Part shown: in pieces, positions 1 to 6,337 of the stretch
Layout: the number at the start of each line of letters is the position of its first letter
How positions within the stretch are numbered: position 1 is the stretch's first letter
From: Patulibacter sp040675535
Lineage (GTDB): Bacteria; Actinomycetota; Thermoleophilia; Solirubrobacterales; Solirubrobacteraceae
Assembly: GCF_040675535.1 (NCBI RefSeq)
Contig: NZ_JBFAPC010000200.1
Span: 1 to 9,100, forward strand
Length of the DNA: 9,100 nucleotides
Direction of reading: 5' to 3'
Notes under the pieces: model-generated
What the model saw: only the letters and a program-made list of their open reading frames with translations
Told to the model about the DNA's origin: nothing
Database searches by the model: none
Made by a program: the position numbers and the translations under genes

Positions 1-1
1 G

Positions 2-151
2 CTCCTGGCGATCGTGGAGGCCTACCGCGTCTGGGCCCTCGATCACCCGGACCTCTACCGCCTGAACATGCGCGGCCGCCTGGACCCCGGCCCGCCGCGA
101 GGTCCCCGTGCAGAGGTCCCGGTCCCCGAACCCCCGAAACGACGGACTCCC
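2..151 (+). CDS. C-terminal fragment of a TetR/AcrR-type regulator, cut by the window edge and open into the next gene
   Basis: The frame starting at base 2 reads as the middle of a TetR ligand-binding domain of the TetR_C_33 (WHG) type. The stretch around AYRVWALDHPDLYRL (about positions 17-61) matches the usual helix in which an A-Y-R-x-[FW]-A core is followed by H-P-x-L-Y-R-L. In normal members about 50-70 further residues follow, including the W..[VA]HG motif. Here only about 30 Pro/Arg-rich residues follow before the methionine at 152, and there is no stop codon, so the frame continues into the SnoaL-like protein. It is either a TetR-SnoaL fusion or a regulator that lost its C-terminal end. 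The neighbouring frame is closed by a stop at 63-65 and then open to a TGA at 153-155, so a frameshifted end overlapping the next ATG is also possible. The family call rests on a short segment and the DNA-binding part lies outside the window. Confidence 0.45.
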
Positions 152-493
152 ATGAGCACCACCGACCGCCTCCAGATCGTGCGCGACTGCTACCGCGCGT
201 ACGCCGAGGACGACCGCAGCCTGCTGGAACCGCACATCGCCGGGGACCTCGTGTACTCGGCGCCGCCGGACGTCGGCATCGACCGGGCCACGTACTTCGA
301 GCGGTGCTGGGCCAACCGCGGGCACCTCGCGGGCTTCGCGTTCGTCCGGCTCGTCGAGGTGGATGACGAGGTCCTCGTCACCTACGAGAGCACGCGGACC
401 GACGGCACCCGCTTCCGCAACACCGAGATCCTGCGCTTCGCGGGCGACCAGGTCGACCGCATCGAGGTCTACTTCGGCTGGGAGCTGGAGTAG
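152..493 (+). CDS. SnoaL-like / NTF2-fold small protein
   Basis: A 113-residue protein of the SnoaL-like polyketide cyclase / nuclear transport factor 2 superfamily. These are small cytoplasmic cone-shaped alpha+beta domains that bind hydrophobic ligands; some isomerise, hydrolyse or cyclise them and many have unknown substrates. The N-terminal helices carry the usual pattern (residues 6-21, with C-Y-R-A-Y-A-E-D-D), followed by the E-P-H-I-A-x-D-L-V-Y segment (26-35) leading into the first strand. A Y-F-E-R-C-W helix (48-53) comes next, and the protein ends in curved-sheet strands rich in T/E/R, finishing F-G-W-E-L-E. The length is typical of single-domain members. ATG at 152 was chosen because the family domain begins there; only a weak purine-rich GACGGA precedes it. 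The frame is open upstream into TetR-like sequence, so this may be the C-terminal domain of a fusion. The specific reaction cannot be assigned. Confidence 0.75.
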   Translation: MSTTDRLQIVRDCYRAYAEDDRSLLEPHIAGDLVYSAPPDVGIDRATYFERCWANRGHLAGFAFVRLVEVDDEVLVTYESTRTDGTRFRNTEILRFAGDQVDRIEVYFGWELE

Positions 494-531
494 GTCGCGA
501 CACGTCCCGACCCGTGGGAGAGCGCAGACGG

Positions 532-638
532 TCCGCCGGCTCGACCCGACCGGTCGCCCCGGGGCGCTCCGCCGGCCCGACCCGACCGGTCGCCCCGCGG
601 CGCTCCGCCGGCCCGACCCGTCCCGGCCCCCCGGACGG
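532..638. repeat. 36-bp tandem repeats in the convergent intergenic gap
   Basis: Units begin at 532, 568 and 604, exactly 36 bp apart, each opening with TCCGCCGGC. The first two units agree at about 34 of 36 positions. The third matches for its first 17 bases and then diverges. A further TCCGCCGGC occurs at 639, 35 bp after the third start. The core also contains the direct string CCCGACCCGACCGGTCGCCCC, in which ACCGGT is palindromic. The array lies between two convergent genes, so it is probably not protein-coding even though 36 is a multiple of three and every frame across it is open. Confidence 0.8.
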
Positions 639-663
639 TCCGCCGGCGCCACCGCCCCGAGGT

Positions 664-689
664 CCCGCCCGCCCGACCCGGCGGGCGGG
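664..689. terminator. Perfect 10-bp-stem hairpin, probable bidirectional terminator
   Basis: CCCGCCCGCC at 664-673 is exactly complementary to GGCGGGCGGG at 680-689, leaving a six-base loop (CGACCC). It sits six bases beyond the stop codon of the minus-strand secreted-protein gene and downstream of the plus-strand SnoaL-like gene, where a shared terminator between convergent genes is expected. There is no T tract on either side, so it would be a non-canonical G+C-rich terminator of the kind common in actinobacteria, or an mRNA 3'-end stabiliser. Confidence 0.55.
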
Positions 690-695
690 TCCCGC

Positions 696-1727
696 TCACG
701 GGAACAGCACGCCCGTCCAGCCGATCGTCGCGATGCCCGTCGCGTCCGCGCCGCGGGTCAGCAGCCGGCCCGTCGCCGGGTCGTAGGCGGGCGAGAGGTA
801 CGTGTCCTGGGGGTCGGTCCCGAGGCGCCGCGTGACGGTGCTGCCGCCGGCGATCGGCGTCCGGGTGACCATCGGGCCGCCGTCGTCGCGGTCCGCGACC
901 GTGACCAGCGCGTCCCGCGCCTGCGTGAAGCCCGCCGCGGCGACGTGGAGGTACCCGCCGTCGGACGCGTAGGTGAGACCGGCGCGCCGCCAGGTGCCAC
1001 GCGGCGTCCCGAACGCCCACTCCTCCCGGGCGAAGACCCCGCCGTCGTGGACGCTGCGCACCGTCTCGACGGCCACGCGGTCGCGGTCGGCGAGGACGTC
1101 GGCCCAGGCCTCGCCGCGCCGTGAGGTCCGGACCCTCGTCGCCCGGCCGATCGACGTCCCCGTGAGCGTCGCGCGCCACAGGCTCGAGGTGCGGGTCCCC
1201 GTGGTCTTCGCCGGATGCAGCGTGTAGTAGTAGCGGCCCGCGTCGATGCCGACGCCACCGACCACCAGGCCCTGGCGGGTGCTCGAGATCGTGCGGATCG
1301 CCCCGGTGTCCAGGCGCACCAGGCGCAGCTGGGTCGTCCCGTCCGGCCGGCGGGTCGCGACGACCGCCACCGGCACCCCGTCCTTGGCGGTGCCGACCTC
1401 GAGCTGCGTCAGGCCCGAGAGCGCCACCCCGGGCAGCGAGGCCACCGGCGTCGCCGCCCCGTCCTTCACCGTCGACAGCGTGACCGGGTGGTCCGCCGCG
1501 CCCTCGGAGGACTGGACGGCCATCACGGTCTGGCGGTTGCCGACCGCGGCGACCACCACGGGACGGCCGATCGCGGTCTGGAGCGGCTGCTCGACGGTCA
1601 CGGATCCCGCCGCACCCGGCCCGGCGGCACCGGCCGCGGTCGCCGGGGCGGCGGCGGTCAGCGCGGCGAGGACGACGACGGCCGACGCGGCGTGGCGGCG
1701 GGTCGGGGCGGCGATGCGGGGGGACAT
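696..1727 (-). CDS. Secreted protein of unknown function, possibly beta-propeller-like
   Basis: A 343-residue protein with a clear Sec signal peptide. The N-terminus holds R4, R10 and R11, then a hydrophobic stretch of about residues 13-27 (A-S-A-V-V-V-L-A-A-L), then A-x-A sites near residues 29-34 where signal peptidase I would cut. The mature part is rich in short beta-strand patterns with T/V/R alternation and repeated G-T, D-G and R-L-x-x-L-D-T-G motifs, including a Y-Y-Y triplet in a D-A-G-R-Y-Y-Y-T-L segment. This is the look of actinobacterial extracytoplasmic WD40/YVTN-like repeat proteins, but I cannot define blades or a catalytic site. ATG at 1727 was chosen because the signal peptide starts there; the frame stays open far upstream only because of base composition. 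No Shine-Dalgarno sequence precedes it, and a promoter-like motif is so close that the mRNA may be leaderless. The gene is separated by 179 bp from the DUF1653 gene on the same strand, so it is likely a separate transcription unit. Confidence 0.75.
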   Translation of the reverse strand: MSPRIAAPTRRHAASAVVVLAALTAAAPATAAGAAGPGAAGSVTVEQPLQTAIGRPVVVAAVGNRQTVMAVQSSEGAADHPVTLSTVKDGAATPVASLPGVALSGLTQLEVGTAKDGVPVAVVATRRPDGTTQLRLVRLDTGAIRTISSTRQGLVVGGVGIDAGRYYYTLHPAKTTGTRTSSLWRATLTGTSIGRATRVRTSRRGEAWADVLADRDRVAVETVRSVHDGGVFAREEWAFGTPRGTWRRAGLTYASDGGYLHVAAAGFTQARDALVTVADRDDGGPMVTRTPIAGGSTVTRRLGTDPQDTYLSPAYDPATGRLLTRGADATGIATIGWTGVLFP

Positions 1728-1730
1728 GCC

Positions 1731-1762
1731 GGTAGGAACCCGGCCCGGCACGAGAAGTTGCA
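1731..1762 (-). promoter_or_regulatory. Candidate ECF-sigma-type promoter for the secreted-protein gene
   Basis: On the minus strand, TGCAACTT (1762-1755) is followed 18 bases later by CCTACC (1736-1731). An AAC-containing -35 element followed by a short -10 element is the general pattern of group 4 (ECF) sigma factor promoters. The expected start of transcription would fall at or within a few bases of the ATG at 1727, giving a leaderless or nearly leaderless mRNA, which agrees with the missing ribosome-binding site. The -10 part also lies in a small inverted repeat (GCCGG/CCGGC, 1744-1728). One occurrence only, so this is a weak call. Confidence 0.25.
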
Positions 1763-1906
1763 CGCACCAAGGGTCCGGGACGCCGCGGCGCGGCCTGCGG
1801 GGAGGATCGCCCCGGCGCCGATGAGCGGTCGACGGCGGCGGACCCGACCCTCGGGGCCCGTGCGCGGGACCACCACCGCCGACGCGCTGCCCACGGCCGA
1901 GGCGCC

Positions 1907-2206
1907 CTACGCGTCGCCGACGCGCGCGAAGCGCGGGACGGTCACGCCGTCGACCACCACGGTCTCGACGAACATCGCCTTCGGCCGCACCCACAGGCCG
2001 CGCTCGCCGTAGAGGGCGCGGTAGACGACGAGGACCTCCTCGGTCTCGCTGTGGCGCGCCTCGGAGAGGACCTCGTACTCGGGGCCCTTGTAGTGGCGGT
2101 AGCGGCCGGGGACGACCGCGTCCTCGGACGGCGGGGCGCTCGCCGGGCCGACCCCGATGGCAGGGTCCTGCCCCGCCACGTCGCCCCGCTCCCCGTCGAC
2201 CACCAC
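1907..2206 (-). CDS. DUF1653 family protein
   Basis: A protein of up to 99 residues whose residues 33-95 match the DUF1653 family (PF07866), a small beta-rich domain of unknown function found in many bacteria, alone or fused to other domains. Recognisable landmarks are G-R-Y-R-H-Y-K-G (34-41), A-R-H-S-E-T (50-55), V-V-Y-R-A-L-Y-G (60-67), L-W-V-R-P (71-75), M-F-x-E-T-V (78-83) and V-P-R-F (90-93), the last few residues following soon after as usual. The listed GTG start at 2206 lies 3 bp after the stop of the aldo/keto reductase gene. GTG at 2179 is a good alternative (90 residues) because GGGGAG lies nine bases upstream of it. The about 30 residues before the domain are low-complexity and not part of the family. 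The tight spacing suggests co-transcription and translational coupling with the reductase. Confidence 0.85.
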   Translation of the reverse strand: MVVDGERGDVAGQDPAIGVGPASAPPSEDAVVPGRYRHYKGPEYEVLSEARHSETEEVLVVYRALYGERGLWVRPKAMFVETVVVDGVTVPRFARVGDA

Positions 2207-2209
2207 GGT

Positions 2210-3358
2210 TCAGACCGTCGTCTTGACGAGCTGCTGGTCGGGGTCGATCCCCCACCGCCGCGCGGCCTGGAGCTCGGGCGTGCCGATCGCCCAGGCGTCG
2301 GGCTGCTCCTCGCCCTCGAAGACCGGGGAGGCGCCCTTCAGCGCCATCGAGCCCGAGTTGTCCCCCAGGTGCGTGATGCGGTCGATCTCGATCTTCGACA
2401 GGCGGATCTCGGCCGGCAGCGCGGCGAGCTCCGACTTCTTGCCGGCGATCGGCTTCGGCGCGACGTCCAGGCTGCCGGGCAGCTCCTGGATCAGCGTCGG
2501 CACGACGCACGCGACGGCCGGCTGGGCCAGCGCCCACTGGGCGGCGGTCTGCATCGGCGTCAGGCCGCGGGCCTTGCCGATCGCGGCGACCTTGTCGACG
2601 ATCGAGAGCCCGCGCTGCACCCAGCCGTCGGGCCGGTAGCGGCGGTGGTCGTGGTCCCCCATCGGCGTGTCGGCGCGCAGGTCGCCCCAGAAGATGCCGC
2701 CGTAGTCGACGACGCGCGTGAGGACGTCGACCTCGTGCTGCTCGCAGGCCTCGAGGACCAGGCGGCCCGGCCACGGCTCGAGCGGGCCGAGGATGACCAT
2801 CGCCCAGTCGATGCGGTCGCCGAAGCGCTCCAGGCAGCTCAGGATGTCGAGCGTGAAGCCGTTGGCGGGCCCGGGAGCGATGCCGATCGCGTCGGTCAGG
2901 CCGTCGTCCTTCAGCGCCTGCATCGCGTCCCAGACGACCTCGGACGTGTAGCCGATGCGGTCGGGGTTGTGGAGCATCAGGAGGTCGAAGCGCTCCGTCC
3001 CACAACGCTCCAGGCTCGCCTCGGTCGCGCGGCGCAGGTAGTCCGCGTAGCCGTCCGGGCCGCGCAGCCCCGGGTCGGTGAAGCGCGGGAAGCCCTTCGC
3101 GCCGCGGCGCTCGCCGTCGACGAAGTCGTGGCCGACCGCTCCGACGATCCGGACCTCGGAGCGCGGCACGTCCGCCGTCGCCCGGGCGACCAGCCGGTCG
3201 GACTCCCCGGTGCCGTACACGTCGGCCGTGACGATCGTGCGCAGCCGGCCCTCGGGACGCAGCAGGTCCACCAGCTCGTCCTCGGTGAGCTCCTGCCCGT
3301 AGTGCATGAACCGCCCACCGCTCCAGGCGCCGAGCGCCGCATGTCCCAAGTCGACCAT
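2210..3358 (-). CDS. Aldo/keto reductase superfamily protein lacking the canonical catalytic lysine
   Basis: A 382-residue cytoplasmic protein with a (beta/alpha)8 AKR pattern: L-G-x-x-x-L-G-A-W near the N-terminus (4-12), D46-V-Y48-G-T-G-E-S-D matching the family's D-x-x-Y-G-x-S-E site, L-L-M-L-H130-N-P-D for the catalytic histidine strand, D-G-L-T-D-A-I-G-I for the usual K-x-G-K-[IV]-R-x-[IL]-G strand, and a late A-R-G-L-T-P-M-Q-T-A-x-Q-W-A-L helix. The expected T-K-V-G lysine position reads G-A74-V-G, so Asp, Tyr and His of the tetrad are present but Lys is not. It is longer than typical members (about 280-340) and carries a C-terminal extension. ATG at 3358 was chosen because the first strand begins there. 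No Shine-Dalgarno is present (CCCTCC instead), which favours a leaderless mRNA. It is followed after 3 bp by the DUF1653 gene. Redox activity is uncertain; it could be a reductase-fold enzyme using another base or a non-redox member. Confidence 0.85.
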   Translation of the reverse strand: MVDLGHAALGAWSGGRFMHYGQELTEDELVDLLRPEGRLRTIVTADVYGTGESDRLVARATADVPRSEVRIVGAVGHDFVDGERRGAKGFPRFTDPGLRGPDGYADYLRRATEASLERCGTERFDLLMLHNPDRIGYTSEVVWDAMQALKDDGLTDAIGIAPGPANGFTLDILSCLERFGDRIDWAMVILGPLEPWPGRLVLEACEQHEVDVLTRVVDYGGIFWGDLRADTPMGDHDHRRYRPDGWVQRGLSIVDKVAAIGKARGLTPMQTAAQWALAQPAVACVVPTLIQELPGSLDVAPKPIAGKKSELAALPAEIRLSKIEIDRITHLGDNSGSMALKGASPVFEGEEQPDAWAIGTPELQAARRWGIDPDQQLVKTTV

Positions 3359-3479
3359 GGAGGGAGGGTACGGCGCGGGCGCCGCGCGGTGCCGTGCGCG
3401 GCCCGTCACCACCTGCGCCGCACCGCCGTCCCGGGGGCGGCGGAACGCGTCGCGCGCCGGAACGGCATGCTTACGCGTC
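3359..3479. promoter_or_regulatory. Divergent intergenic region between the aldo/keto reductase and the acyltransferase pair
   Basis: These 121 bases separate two divergent genes and must hold the promoters for both. ACGCGTC occurs at 3445-3451 and again at 3473-3479, just before the acyltransferase ATG, 28 bp apart; this spacing is not a clean multiple of the helical repeat. GGAAC occurs at 3442-3446 and 3459-3463. No standard -35/-10 pair or strong Shine-Dalgarno for the acyltransferase gene stands out, and no operator can be assigned. Confidence 0.4.
3365..3370 (-). promoter_or_regulatory. Candidate -10 element for leaderless transcription of the aldo/keto reductase gene
   Basis: TACCCT on the minus strand fits the TAnnnT -10 consensus and ends six bases before the ATG at 3358. 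That is the spacing seen for leaderless actinobacterial genes, where transcription starts at the start codon. The missing ribosome-binding site supports this. No convincing -35 element is seen. A six-base match is weak on its own. Confidence 0.25.
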
Positions 3480-4802
3480 ATGCGTCGGATCCAGTACTTC
3501 GAGGCGGGGGACGCGGTACGCGGCTGGGGCGTGCTCGGCGTCGTCATCGCCCACTGCGCGACGGCCGCGCTGTTCGCCGCGGCGCTGGCCGACCCCGACC
3601 CGACCCGGCTGCAGACGCTCGCCGCCACCGGCGACATCGGCTGGGAGCACCTGTTCAACAACCGGCAGATCGGCGCGGGGATCTTCTCCGTGCAGATCGT
3701 CGTCTACCTGTTCTTCGGGCTCTCGGCGTACCTGCTGTCGCGGCCCTACATCGCCTACGCCCTCGGCACGTCGAAGAAGGCCCCGCCGCTCGGACGCTAC
3801 ATCCGGCATCGCTTCGGACGGGTCGTCCCGGTCTTCTGGTTCATGATCGTCGTGACGATCATCCAGTTCGGCCTCAACGGGACGAAGGCGATCGACATGA
3901 TCGCGACGTTCGCGCTCGGCCAGTACTGGACGTCGGCGCCGTTCAACGTCCACCTCAGCCAGGCGTGGACGCTGAACGTCGAGGCCGTCTTCTACATCGC
4001 ACTGCCGATCCTGGCGTGCGCCGGCATCTGGATCTACTCCCGTGGCGGGCGCTGGCGCGGCCCGCTCTCGCTGCTGCCGATCGCCCTGGTCTGCATCCCG
4101 GCCTGGCTGCTGGCGACGACGTGGCTGCCGGACACGACCGTCCCGTCGCAGTCGCCGATCGGCGGGCTCATCACGTTCGTGCCGGGCGTCCTGATCGCGG
4201 TCGTCGAGGCCCGCTGGGGCGACCGGATCGGCAAGGCCCGCTGGGCGGCGCCGCTCGCCATCCTCATGGTCGTCGTCGGCCTCGTCTTCAACTACAAGCA
4301 GATGAGCCTCGCGCAGTCCGGCTCGATCGCGGAGCGCAACTACCTGACGATCGCGGCGGGCCTCGTCCTCGGCGGCCTGATCCTCTGGCAGGCGACCGAG
4401 CGCCCGACGTGGCGGATCCTGCGGTGGCGCCCGATCCACTGGGTCGGCGAGCGCTCCTTCTCCATCTACATCAGCCACGGCGCGATCATCTACGAGGTGC
4501 GGGACTTCGGCGAGGGCCGCGCGACCGCGGGCGGGCACTTCCTGCAGCTCGCGGTGCTCGTGGTGCCGCTGGCGCTCCTGGTCGGCGCCCTGCTGTTCAA
4601 GTTCGTCGAGCGGCCCGCGTTCCGGTACTCCCGCGGCGAGCGCCCGCTGTTCCGCGAGGGCCCGGTCGTCCGCATCGGCGCCGCGGCCCCGACCGTCGGG
4701 ACGACACCCGACGCCGCGCCCGGCGAGGAGCCCGTGGCCGCCGAGCCCCACGGCCAGCCGCCCGTCGCGTCCGACGTCGCCCCGAGCGGAGGTGCCCGAT
4801 GA
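3480..4802 (+). CDS. Membrane acyltransferase 3 (OafA-like), first of a tandem pair
   Basis: A 440-residue integral membrane protein of the acyltransferase 3 family (PF01757), whose members transfer acyl groups, usually acetyl from acetyl-CoA, onto hydroxyls of extracytoplasmic glycans, lipids or small molecules. Landmarks: D11, R14-G15 and H25 in the first membrane segment (the family D-x-x-R-G...H signature), F-G-L-S-A-Y-L-L-S-R-P after the first loop, R-H-R-F-G-R-V-V-P117-V-F-W (109-120) for the R-R...R-x-x-P-x-F/Y-W motif, W163-T-L-N-V-E168 for the W-S/T-L-x-V-E motif, and G-E-R-S-F-S-I-Y-I-S-H333 near the last segments. About ten membrane spans are visible, then a Pro/Ala-rich cytoplasmic tail of about 60 residues. 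ATG at 3480 puts the signature at the expected distance from the N-terminus. Its TGA overlaps the ATG of the next gene. The substrate is unknown; a cell-envelope glycan or lipid is likely from the neighbours. Confidence 0.9.
   Translation: MRRIQYFEAGDAVRGWGVLGVVIAHCATAALFAAALADPDPTRLQTLAATGDIGWEHLFNNRQIGAGIFSVQIVVYLFFGLSAYLLSRPYIAYALGTSKKAPPLGRYIRHRFGRVVPVFWFMIVVTIIQFGLNGTKAIDMIATFALGQYWTSAPFNVHLSQAWTLNVEAVFYIALPILACAGIWIYSRGGRWRGPLSLLPIALVCIPAWLLATTWLPDTTVPSQSPIGGLITFVPGVLIAVVEARWGDRIGKARWAAPLAILMVVVGLVFNYKQMSLAQSGSIAERNYLTIAAGLVLGGLILWQATERPTWRILRWRPIHWVGERSFSIYISHGAIIYEVRDFGEGRATAGGHFLQLAVLVVPLALLVGALLFKFVERPAFRYSRGERPLFREGPVVRIGAAAPTVGTTPDAAPGEEPVAAEPHGQPPVASDVAPSGGAR
4788..4793 (+). promoter_or_regulatory. 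Strong ribosome-binding site fixing the start of the second acyltransferase
   Basis: GGAGGT lies inside the last codons of the first acyltransferase, five bases before the ATG at 4799. It is the best Shine-Dalgarno match in the window and decides that start, which overlaps the preceding stop as ATGA. Confidence 0.8.
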
Positions 4803-6319
4803 GCGCGACGGAGACGCCGGACCAGGCCACGACGGCGGGCGCCGAGACGCCTGCCCCGCCGCAGACGCCCGAGCGCCCGGCGTGGCGCCGCCCCTGGTAC
4901 GGCGGCGACGGGGCCCGCGGCCTCGGCGCGCTGCTCGTCTTCTGCGCCCACGTCGCGACAGCCGAGCAGTCGTACCTCGCCGCGCACTGGACCGACCTGC
5001 CCGGCCGCGACCTCTACGGGCTGTTCGGCGGCGAGGTCGGCTGGCGCACGGTCTTCGCGCCCGCGCGCCTGGTCAACCTCTTCTTCGCGTTCTCCGCGTA
5101 CCTGCTGGCCCGGCCGTTCATCGCCTGGGCGCTCGGGCGGACGACGCGCCCGGGGACGATCAAGTTCTACGTGCGCCGGGTGCTGCGGATCATGCCCGCG
5201 TTCTGGGCGGTCTGCGGACTCCTGGTGCTGTGGCTGGTGGTCCTGAAGGGGGCCGACACGGACCTCGTCGCGTCGCTGAAGACGGCGCTGCTGCTGGACG
5301 GCGGGCTCGCGCACGCGGGATTCCAGCACAGCTGGACGGTGCCGCTCGCGCCGGCGTGGACGGTCCGCGTCGAGGTGCTCGGCTACCTGATGCTGCCGTT
5401 CGTGGCGTGGGGCTGGTTCTGGGCGACCCGGCGGTGGGGCTTCCGCGGCCTGACCGGCGGCATGCTCGTGCTGCTCGTGATCGCGATGATCTTCCGCTTC
5501 GCGACCGTGCAGACGGACGACGGCCCGGGCGTCCTGCAGTGGCTCTTCCTGCCGGGGCTGACCGTGGCCGTGGTCGAGGCGTACGACCCGCTGCGCGAGT
5601 GGATCGCCCGGCGCGGACGCGGGATCACCCTGTGGGCGCTGCTCGCGTCGTTCCTGATCCTGTGCGGGTCGGAGCCCGCGTCGGCGAGCCTCATCACGCA
5701 CCTCGTCGACAACCTCCACATCCCCGCGGACGCGTCCGTCGAGGAGCACTTCCGCGAGGCCGGGAACGCCCTGCGCTGGGGCAACGCGCTCGGCGTCCCG
5801 ATGCAGTTCGTCGGCGCCACCGGGATGCTCCTCTGCTTCGTCGCCCTGGAGTGGCAGGGCGGCCGCCCGCCGCTCGGCCTCGATCGCAAGATCCCCCGCT
5901 GGTTCGGCGAGCGCTCGTACTCGTTCTACCTCGTCCACTTCGCCGTCCTGGGCGGCCTGCTCCCGCACGTCCTGCCGAGCCAGAAGGGCTACATCGGCCT
6001 GATCGCCCTCGGCGTCTGCGCGTTCGCGGTCTCCCTCGCCCTGACGGTCGTCCTCTTCCGCTTCGTCGAGATGCCGGGGATGCTCCTGGCCTCCCGCCTC
6101 ACCGGCCGCCGCCCACCCGGCCCGCTCGCGGTGTCGCAGCCCGTGGCCACGCAGGCCTGGCGCGCGGAGATCCAGCGGACGGAGGCCGGGAGCGCGAAGG
6201 ACGACGGCGGGACCGCGGCAGGCGTCGCGGGACCGGACGCCGCCGTCGGTGCCGGGGCGGACGGCGGGCCGGATTCGGAGCGTCCCGGGGACGCGGGCAG
6301 CACGCCGCCCTCGGGCTGA
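4799..6319 (+). CDS. Membrane acyltransferase 3 (OafA-like), second of a tandem pair
   Basis: A 506-residue paralogue of the preceding protein. A Pro/Thr-rich cytoplasmic N-terminus of about 33 residues precedes the D37-x-x-R40-G41...H51 signature. Then follow N-L-F-F-A-F-S-A-Y-L-L-A-R-P, R126-R-V-L-R130-I-M-P133-A-F-W136, W187-T-V-R-V-E192, and W-F-G-E-R-S-Y-S-F-Y-L-V-H380. Roughly ten to eleven membrane spans are visible, with a longer external loop around residues 300-330 (after a P-A-S-A-S-L-I segment) than in its partner, and a charged Gly/Ala/Asp-rich C-terminal tail of about 70 residues. Both proteins share S-A-Y-L-L-x-R-P-x-I-A-x-A-L-G in place of the more usual S-G-[FY]-L form, which supports origin by duplication. 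The ATGA overlap with the upstream gene and a strong ribosome-binding site imply coordinated production. A much longer open frame upstream in the same phase is an antisense artefact. Acetyl or another acyl donor and the acceptor remain unknown. Confidence 0.9.
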   Translation: MSATETPDQATTAGAETPAPPQTPERPAWRRPWYGGDGARGLGALLVFCAHVATAEQSYLAAHWTDLPGRDLYGLFGGEVGWRTVFAPARLVNLFFAFSAYLLARPFIAWALGRTTRPGTIKFYVRRVLRIMPAFWAVCGLLVLWLVVLKGADTDLVASLKTALLLDGGLAHAGFQHSWTVPLAPAWTVRVEVLGYLMLPFVAWGWFWATRRWGFRGLTGGMLVLLVIAMIFRFATVQTDDGPGVLQWLFLPGLTVAVVEAYDPLREWIARRGRGITLWALLASFLILCGSEPASASLITHLVDNLHIPADASVEEHFREAGNALRWGNALGVPMQFVGATGMLLCFVALEWQGGRPPLGLDRKIPRWFGERSYSFYLVHFAVLGGLLPHVLPSQKGYIGLIALGVCAFAVSLALTVVLFRFVEMPGMLLASRLTGRRPPGPLAVSQPVATQAWRAEIQRTEAGSAKDDGGTAAGVAGPDAAVGAGADGGPDSERPGDAGSTPPSG

Positions 6320-6337
6320 GGCCGCCGCCCTCCGCCG

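Noticed and set aside
494..695. 36-bp repeats as a CRISPR array
   Set aside because: The units are contiguous with no unique spacers, so this is an ordinary tandem repeat.
1728..1906. Possible small gene between the DUF1653 and secreted-protein genes (frame 1658-1894)
   Set aside because: It overlaps the signal peptide region in another frame, has biased composition and no start signal; the stretch is better read as promoter and untranslated sequence.
1728..3005. Minus-strand extension of the secreted-protein frame to 3005
   Set aside because: It overlaps the DUF1653 and reductase genes in another frame, is Arg/Pro/Gly-rich, and the signal peptide clearly starts at 1727.
2051..4798. A plus-strand frame open from 2051 through the second acyltransferase, which would give a protein of over 1400 residues
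   Set aside because: Before 4799 it is antisense to the aldo/keto reductase and out of frame with the first acyltransferase; its residues are Arg/Ala/Asp/Val-rich noise. Only the part from 4799 matches a family.
4490..5968. Minus-strand frames opposite the acyltransferases
   Set aside because: Antisense shadows of well-supported genes, low complexity and rich in Arg, Glu and Pro.
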